Shown: positions 57,140 to 64,000 of the stretch, piece after piece
Layout: every line of letters begins with the position of its first letter
Numbering within the stretch: position 1 is the first letter of the stretch
Origin: Plantago major
Taxonomy: Eukaryota > Streptophyta > Magnoliopsida > Lamiales > Plantaginaceae
Direction: 5' to 3'
Assembly: GCA_026545765.1 (NCBI GenBank)
Contig: CM048841.1
Span: 93,949,352-94,013,351 of the forward strand
DNA: 64,000 bases
Made by a program: the position numbers and the translations under genes
The notes under the pieces: model-generated
What the model saw: only the letters and a program-made list of their open reading frames with translations
Databases searched by the model: none
Told to the model about the DNA's origin: nothing

Positions 57140-57322
57140 TTTGATTAACGGGGGGTTGGTTTAAAACTGTGAGGGGTATATTGTAAAACAAACTAAACAT
57201 TTTAATTTATCAATAATTAATGTGTTACTATTTGATTAACGGGGGGGGTTGGTTTAAAACTGTGAGGGGTGTACTGTAAAACAAACTACACATTTTATTT
57301 TATCAATAGTTTATGTGTTACT
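57139..57322. repeat. 91-bp tandem duplication
   Basis: Two copies starting at 57139 and 57230: atttgattaacgggggg, ttggtttaaaactgtgaggg, aaaacaaact and tgtgttacta. They differ at a few sites and in the length of the G run. Confidence 0.88.
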
Positions 57323-57334
57323 ATTTATTGATAA

Positions 57335-59322
57335 GCCTTTAGTGAAGCTTTCGAAGTTTCTTGAATGGTTTGAGCAGACAAGGTTGACCCGGAAGCTAGG
57401 AAATTGACGTATCCTGAGTGACCCCGTGAGTATTGCTGGAAGAATGGCACAAAGAAGTGGTCCCGTACGAAAACGAAGGCACAAGTTGTTGGAAGGATGT
57501 ATAATGTGCCGATGGCATTTGATAACATGTATTATATGCGACTTATGTTGAATCATGTTAGAGGCGCAACATGTTTTCAGGATATCAGAACAGTGAACGG
57601 TGTTGTTTACGTGACCTACAAGGAATCATGTGGGGCTTTAGGTCTACTGATAGATGACGGAGAGTATGTCGTTGGAATTACTGAGGCAAGTCTTTGGGGA
57701 TCGACACGTTTCCTGTGTCATCTTTTTACGATGCTTCTTCTTCACGAAGCATGGCGAGACTAGAGGAGGTATGGAGGAAGACATGTAATTTTTTATCTGA
57801 CAACATTCTATACAACCAGCGAAAAAATTCTCATGATCCAGGTAATTAGTTAGTTAATTTTGTATTGTGTCGAAATACTACAATGATATATACGTTTTCA
57901 CTTATTACTTATTTCGATTCATTTTGCGATTCAGGCTTGATGCTTACATATGAACAAATCCATAACCTAGCGTTTGCATGAAATTGAGAAGCTATTGAAA
58001 GCAAAATGCATCAGTCTTGCTTTTTTTGAGTCTATATTAATGCCAGATGAGTCTATAACTGACAACGCCACAAATCAGTTTATAGTTGATGAGATGTCAT
58101 ACAATAGAGATGCCATGAGATCAGAAATCGACGTTACTTTTATACGGCTACGGTGGAACCGGCAAGACTTTTATTTGGAGGACGTTGTTTTCTAGCTTGC
58201 GTACTAGAGGAGATGTAGTACTTCCAGTCGCATCAAGTAGTATTGCATCACTCTTGCTGCCTAGAGGTAGGACTGCTCATTCTAGGTTTGGTATTCCTAT
58301 TAAGTGCCACGAGGAATCAACATGCAGCAAGTTGAAGCTAATTCTGATGTCACCGGCTTACTCAAACAAACCAAACTTATAATTTGGGATGAGGCACCGA
58401 TGACCAATAAACATTGTTTTGAGGCACTTGACATGACTCTAAGAGATGTTATGAAACTTCTAGATGATCCTTTCAGTGGCTTAGTAGTTGTCTTCGGTGG
58501 AGATTTCAGGTAAATTTTGCCAGTTGTTCCTGGTGGTAGCAGATATGATATGAAAATGCCTCTCTATGCTCTTCGATAATGTGGGATTCATGTGAGGTTC
58601 TTAAGCTCACAAAAAACATGCAATTGCAGGTTAACTTGTAAAATTCCCTGTCCACAAAGTACTATTATAGGCAGAATCCTCAAGAATATTGGAATATAAA
58701 CTTTATAGGGAAGAGGTGAGGTTAGACGCAAGAAAAAGGTAGTAAACATCTTTTCTGCTAAAAACTAGTTGTACGATTTCTGTTCAGTTATATTGTTCTT
58801 TTTTAATTGTCTATTTTTTCTATTCAGACCGGATCATCAGCTGCTGAGATTAGTGAAACTAAAGATTTTGCCGAGTGGATACTACAAGTCGGTGATTGTG
58901 TTGCGGGCGAACCCAATGATGTCGAGGCAGACATCAAGTTATCTGATGACATACTCATTCGTGAAGTAAGGTTTGTTCTCTTCATCTGAAACTCATTAAT
59001 TTCAGTTTAGATTCATTCAGTTCTGCCTAGTTCATTTTTATATTGCAATTCAGTTCGGTTCAGTTCCATTCAATTCAGTTCGGTTCAGTTCTGATCAGAT
59101 CAGTTCGGTTCAGTTCAGATCAGATCAGTTCAGTTCAGACGAAGAGAACAGAGCCTAAGTCATCCTATTTCCACCATTGTAGATTGCACATATCCAATTC
59201 TCTTTTGGATCACTTAGCCGATCCAACTCTCGATCGATCCCGAATACTTCCATCACCGCTGTTGTTCTTGCACCAACTAATAACATGGTCAATGAGATCA
59301 ATGACTATGTCATGTCCAAAAT
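57335..59322 (+). pseudogene. Degenerate Helitron PIF1-like helicase
   Basis: Same strand as listed. In order: VVGRMYNVPMAFDN with HVRGATCFQDIRTVNG (57500-57610), Walker A YGYGGTGKTF (58146-58175), an ASSSIASLLLPRGRTAHSRF block (58225-58290), Walker B LIIWDEAPM (58375-58400) and FGGDFR (58495-58512), then EISETKDFAEWILQVGDC (58840-58900) and APTNNMVNEINDY (59265-59310). The frame changes several times, an in-frame stop lies near 57420, and intron-like gaps or insertions interrupt it. No Helitron termini were found. It covers the N-terminal motifs missing from the copy at 47450-48489. Confidence 0.8.
59049..59140. repeat. CAGTTCGGTT / CAGATCAGAT low-complexity array
   Basis: Short imperfect units of cagttcggtt, cagttc and agatcagatc repeat over about 90 bases. 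It interrupts the Helitron helicase remnant. Confidence 0.75.
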
Positions 59323-60137
59323 GTGTAAAACCCCGTATTTTCGTTTGTTTATTTATTATTATTTTTTTAAAAAAATTGTTATTAAACTTTATGCTTAGTA
59401 TTTTCACGTTAAATATTAAGGAGTTTTACAAAAGAGTTCTTCTATTTTTTTTAGGAAGAGTTTAATTCTTTGTGGGTTTCTTTAGCCAGGTGCGGTTAGA
59501 CTTTTAATTGTTCTTGGACTTTTATGCCTCACGCTTTCTTTTCCAGCAAATCTGAACCTACCATCGTTAATTATACCTATCAGAATGCTTCTTCCAACAA
59601 TCTGCTGCCATATTACTTCTATTTGATCAAATCTCCAGTATCCTTTTCCGAACGCCATCTTCACGAACCTAACACCCAGCTTCTTTTTTTTTCCGATTAA
59701 CCTCTTCACCGAAATCTTAACCTTTTCATGGATCGAACCCCTTTTCGCCTCAGTTTCATCCGAGTCTGTTGCAAAGGCCTGAAACTTTTACTTTGTTTTG
59801 ATCGCGTTTTATAAAGCTTCCAGTCCATCTTAAGTAAGTTTAACCTTTCGTTCTACTTTCACTTTACGTTTGGAGTTTTGCGGGGGCGGTTTGCGAGTTT
59901 AAATGGTTGATTCATGTGTTTATTTGAGTGGTGATAGTGTTATTTTCTGTTAATTTGAGCATGCTCTGTATTTGTTGAAAGTGAAGTTCACCCATGTTAG
60001 GATTATCTGTTTAGATTTTTATCAGCAACCTAATGACTTATCTTAGCTCAGAAAGGTGATTAGTACTCTTAGTTCACTTGAACACTGTAAAAGAGGAAAC
60101 TCACTGAGTATGATAGTCTAGCAAATCTTGTATAGGA

Positions 60138-61062
60138 TGTTAGGTCTCGAAATGTAATTTTTATTTTCTGAAGAAGACCAAGAAGAAGGCATCCAGCAGG
60201 AAAAGACCAACACGGATTTGAAGATTTGAAGACTGCACAAGATTGCTGAAGACAAGGGTTTCCAGAAACCTATGTCCAGATATCTTGAAGAAACAAGTGT
60301 TTCGAAACATACATGTTGCAAAAGATATCTGAGAATAAAAGGTTTCTGAGACAAGGAAAGTGCCCACAGATATCTACACTCAGATACCTTGGACATAAAA
60401 TATGCTTCTGAAAAAGAAACATATTATAACAAGTTGTTCAAACAAGTGGTATCTGGAGCTATGATGATCTCTGGAAAAGAACGTGCAAAGCCTCAGAAAG
60501 CTTGCATAGTTCCGTTGGCACTACAGGACAAAATATAGTACAGTGCATTAAATGCGCAGACAGAAATGTCTGAACAAAAGCGGTAGCTTCTGAAGAAGAA
60601 GACAAATCTACTACAGTACTATATTCAGGTATCAATAGTTTGAATTTGATTTAAGCCTAACGGATACTATTCAAACGGCACTAAAATTCATCTATAAATA
60701 TCAACACTTAGATTGCTTGAGAATACACCTTAGAACACACTGAACTCCAAGAATACTCTTACAAGCTCTCTCAAGCAAACTACTTACTTTCAAGCTTTAT
60801 GTTGCGACCAAAGCTCTTGATTCTAAGTAGCACAAAAGTTCTAAGTGTCCTGATCCTTAACGAGCATTGTTATTTGTGAAAGAGTTGAACTAATATTTCT
60901 TATCTAAGTTTCATTCTCTTGAACACTTACCATAGACTTGGGTCAGTAGAGAACAAGATACCATACATTGCAAAGTGTATTAAGTATACTTGATTCACAG
61001 AGCTATCTGAATAACTGAACAAGTTATTAAAGAAGCTCACCTGACAATTTACCTTAACCAAC
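60138..61062 (+). repeat. Likely 5' LTR or leader of the copia element
   Basis: Starts TGTTAGGTCTCG and could end ...AACCAACA near 61062. A TATAAATA box is at 60693-60700, followed by a leader, as in an LTR U3-R region. No second copy lies within the window, so the limits are not confirmed. Confidence 0.4.
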
Positions 61063-61149
61063 ACCTTAAACGGCGTGGAGTACAGGAAGTACTTAGTTTG
61101 GGAAACTAAGGAATAAAACCAAGGTTATTGAGCAAAGGAAGTACTTAGT

Positions 61150-63186
61150 TTGGGAAAGACTCTTGAAGAACTAGATTTCCGGTTTACAACACTTATGAGT
61201 GACATGGCTGCACTTGGTGAAAGTAATAGATATACCCAGTCAGAAAAGATTAAAACCATTGTGAGAAGTCTAAATCATAACTGGGAACATACAAAGTTTT
61301 TCTACTTTAACCAAGGAATGCCAGATATCACTCCTGTGGAACTTTTCTCTCACCTTGCCACTGTTGACTATGAGACAACTCAAAGAGAACAAACAACTGA
61401 GAAGTTGCAGAGTGTTGCTCTAGTTACTCAAGGAACTTCTGAAAAGAAGAAAGGCAAGGATGTAACTGAGGATGCTCTTGCTGTAAAGCAAATGGGAAAA
61501 TATGTTAGTCGAGAAATTGAGAGAAGAAAAGCCAAAGAGAAGCTGAAAAAGCATCTAGGCTCAAACTATCACCAGTACGAAAATGTGCAAAGCTCATTTG
61601 AACAAGCATTTCAAAAAGCATCAAGTACTGAGGAAGCAGAAATAGGAAATGATATATGTTTCTATTGTCAGAAACCTGGTCATTTCAAGAAGGATTGTCC
61701 TGCCTTCAACAAATTTACGACATGTGACAAGAAAGATAGAAGAATCTTCAAAAGAAGTCAAAGAGCTATGCTCACTGAAGAAAGGAAAAAGATTCAACTC
61801 CAACTGGATGCTCTAGATATTGAGTCTGATTCTGAGGATGAGGATTCAGATGATTCCACACTGCCTTCCCCAGAAATATGCGGTGTTTCTCATGAAGTAA
61901 TTGACTTTGGTCAAAAGAAGAAAGAAGTGTGTGGAATGGCTGAAGAAATCTTCCCAGATATCTCCAACATTGAACCTTGTCTAATGGCTGATGAGGTAAC
62001 ACATACTTCCTGTTATACTTATGAAAGTGATGACGAAGGAATCAAAGAACTGGAAAATCTCAGAAAAGAAATTGATCTTTACAAAAGAGAATTTCTAATG
62101 TTCCGAGCTAGAGCCGAAAATTTCGAAAAAGAAAAGAATTCTCTTGCAAACGAAAATTCTAAATTAATCAAGATATCTGAGAAAAAGGATGCTGAAAATG
62201 CATTTCTCAAGGCTCAGATATCTGAGACCGAAAAGTCACATAAAGAAGCAATGGCCAATCTTCAAAAGAAATGTGAAGGTCTTCTTTCTGAGAATAAGGA
62301 ACTCAAAAAGAAAGAACTATCCTTTCAATCTTATGCCAAAGCTAGTGACACTCTTACTGAAGTACAATCTTATTTAAGAGATCCTTCAGAAAAGAGAGGA
62401 CTTGGGCTGGACACACACATAGACAGCTCCACCACTCTGAATAAGAGTAATGAAGGACTAACATTCATCAGTGCTCAGCAAGGTGATTCCCAAACAATCT
62501 GATGTCGATTGAGAAGCTAAGATTGTTGACAAAGGAAAAGCGATTCGATCAAGCCTTTGTGGGAAAAACAAGTCCAAAAGAAAACTGTGGGAAATGTCTC
62601 TGAAAAGAAACATAACACTGAGAAGTGCAATCACCCACAGTGCTATGTCTCTCAAAAAGGAAAAATTGCAGGAGCTGGAAAATTTTCTTATGTCACGTTT
62701 TCTGGAAAGAAAATTGATCATCCAGAGACTAGCAAAGCTGCTGAGAAGAGATCTCAGACAGCATCAGGTGCTCGGAATGGTATTGGCTATAAATCCATTG
62801 GGAAACAACTTGCTCGCGAATACAAACAAGAGCAAGAACGATGGTTAAAGGCTAGAATTGCTCACAACAATTATCAGAAGTGGAAGATAAATCAAGCCAC
62901 TGAAAATCTGAATGCCAGGGCTAGAAGAAATCGGGCTAGGAAAGCTAAGTTTGCTGAAAAGCAGACTCAGAAATCTGACAGGTATCTGAAAGCACCAAAT
63001 GGAGCACCTAGGAACACACCAAGGAAGAAAATAGTTCTTAACAACAATGATACTATTCATTTAACTAAGATTCCTCCTTATGTTCCTGTTAGACAAAAGA
63101 ATGTTCCTAAGAAATTCATTCAAAAGTGGATTCCTACTGGAAGATTCTTTAATTTAGATGGTTCCATTGTTGGTATGAGAACCTAA
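61150..63186 (+). pseudogene. copia gag (SIRE/Maximus-like), with internal stops
   Basis: The frame opens without an ATG. The gag core (EELDFRFTTLMSDMAALG, KTIVRSLNHNW) is followed by a CCHC knuckle CFYCQKPGHFKKDC at residues ~171-184, then acidic and coiled-coil parts, as in large SIRE-type gags. Stops lie at 62500-62502 and shortly after; the same frame then resumes at 62557 and runs to a TAA at 63184-63186. The second part is very basic (KWKINQATENLNARARRNRA). The 5' part of gag is missing. Confidence 0.82.
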
Positions 63187-64000
63187 TCTCCTGTTTCCTG
63201 TTTTGTGCAGAACACTCTAAAGACTAACTCAAAGTGGCATTTTGATAGTGGATGTGGGAAGCACATGACAGGAGACAAAGCAAATCTGATTAACTACAAA
63301 AAATGCAATGATGGACCAATTATCAGGTTTGCTGGAGGAGATAAAAATCCAACCATAGGTTTTGGAAATTTGAAGTTCGGCGCCCTCACAATCTCTGAAG
63401 TACTTCATGTAAAGAGATTGAAATATAATCTCCTAAGCATGAGTCAACTAGTAGACAAAGGGTACACTGTCAAGATCAAGTCAAAACTATGTAAAGTGAT
63501 TGACAATGAGTCAAAGCAGACAGTCTTGGTTGCAAGGCGTAAAGGAAATCTTTATGTTGCTGATTGGGCATCCGCCACAACCGAAGAATGTCTCATGGTG
63601 AGTCAATCTGGCCACACTGAAGAAAATTGGCTATGGCATAAAAGAATGAGTCACTTGAATTTCAAAACTCTGAATAAACTAGCCAAGAAAGAGTTGGTGG
63701 TTGGTTTACCCAAAATGGCATATAGAAAAGAAGGTGTATGCTCAGCTTGCCAAATGGGAAAACAATCCAAAACATCTTTCAAGTCTAAAACTAGACATTC
63801 CAGTGAGAGGCCACTGCAAATGTTACATATGGATCTGTTTGAATCCTCAGTAACTAGTTATGCAGGAAAGAAGTATGGTCTGGTTGTTGTTGATGATTAC
63901 TCAAGATTCACTTGGGTTGTCTTTCTCAAACACAAATCTGATGCAAGGGTTGAGATACCTAACTTGCTGAATAAGCTCGAAGTCATGAAAAATAACAAGG
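63187..64000 (+). CDS. copia pol (protease, GAG-pre-integrase, integrase), runs off the window
   Basis: Open in the same frame as gag from 63187 to the window end. Protease WHFDSGCGKHMTGD (63228-63270); the GAG-pre-integrase zinc region has H in LWHKRMSHLNF and C in CSACQMGKQ; the integrase core starts HMDLFESS...YGLVVVDDYSRFTWVVFL (63820-63930). Only the first catalytic Asp of the integrase is inside the window, and the reverse transcriptase lies beyond 64000. The TAA at 63184 separates it from gag without a frame change. Confidence 0.88.

Noticed and set aside
59332..60137. Possible LTR start at ccccgtattttcg
   Set aside because: It resembles some plant LTR starts, but no matching end, duplication or second copy could be found.
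63173..63210. Intron in copia gag-pol
   Set aside because: A GT-AG pair exists but 38 nt is below the usual plant minimum and no branch-like context is clear.
1..64000. CRISPR arrays, bacterial operons, rRNA or stand-alone tRNA genes
   Set aside because: None was seen. The only tRNA-like sequence is the SINE at 14166-14330, and the tandem repeats lack spacer-repeat structure.

Overview
The window is nuclear DNA from a flowering plant, very probably a eudicot. Evidence: spliced genes with GT-AG introns, plant-only families (VQ/MKS1-like, plant BED zinc fingers, a PHD/SPOC-like family resembling Arabidopsis AIPP2), an AT-rich background, and plant transposons of nearly every class (Tat-type gypsy, copia, Helitron, CACTA, SINE, Stowaway-like MITEs, endogenous caulimovirid). 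The species cannot be named from the sequence alone. There are no bacterial features.

Layout. 2.9-14.8 kb: three co-oriented genes on the + strand form a local family. Genes A (2935-5904) and C (11141-14697) join an AIPP2-like SPOC-like domain to two or three BED fingers. Gene B (7044-8968) joins a PHD finger to one BED finger. PHD and SPOC-like modules normally sit in one AIPP2-type protein; here they are on neighbouring genes and each carries BED fingers. 15-18.1 kb: MITEs and a CACTA element with TSD. 18.4-19.2 kb: an intact single-exon VQ gene resembling MKS1 (- strand). 21.9-25.0 kb: a decayed cinnamoyl-CoA-reductase-like gene (- strand) with a solo LTR in an intron. 25.9-26.3 kb: three phase-consistent exons of an unrecognised gene. 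26.5-28.4 kb: an endogenous caulimovirid fragment between direct repeats.

29.258-43.319 kb: a complete 14-kb Tat-type gypsy retrotransposon on the - strand with two LTRs and TSD ACATT. Its gag-pol is broken. Between integrase and the 3' LTR lies about 6 kb of sequence reading the opposite way, with its own TATA boxes, introns and repeats. 43.682-48.907 kb: a Helitron carrying a PIF1-like helicase end, nested MITEs and a 1.6-kb degenerate ~53-bp repeat field. It landed just beyond the 3' end of an intact seven-exon ankyrin-repeat gene (48997-51235, - strand).

52.5-60 kb: a fatty acyl-CoA reductase exon fragment, a 856-bp TIR element, a MITE and a second degenerate Helitron helicase. 60.1-64 kb: a copia element whose gag-pol runs off the window.

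The apparently intact host genes are A, B, C, the VQ gene and the ankyrin gene. By family knowledge A-C would be nuclear chromatin or RNA-processing factors, possibly with DNA binding through BED fingers, and the VQ protein a MAP-kinase/WRKY partner in defence. These roles are inferred. The rest is mostly transposon and gene debris.
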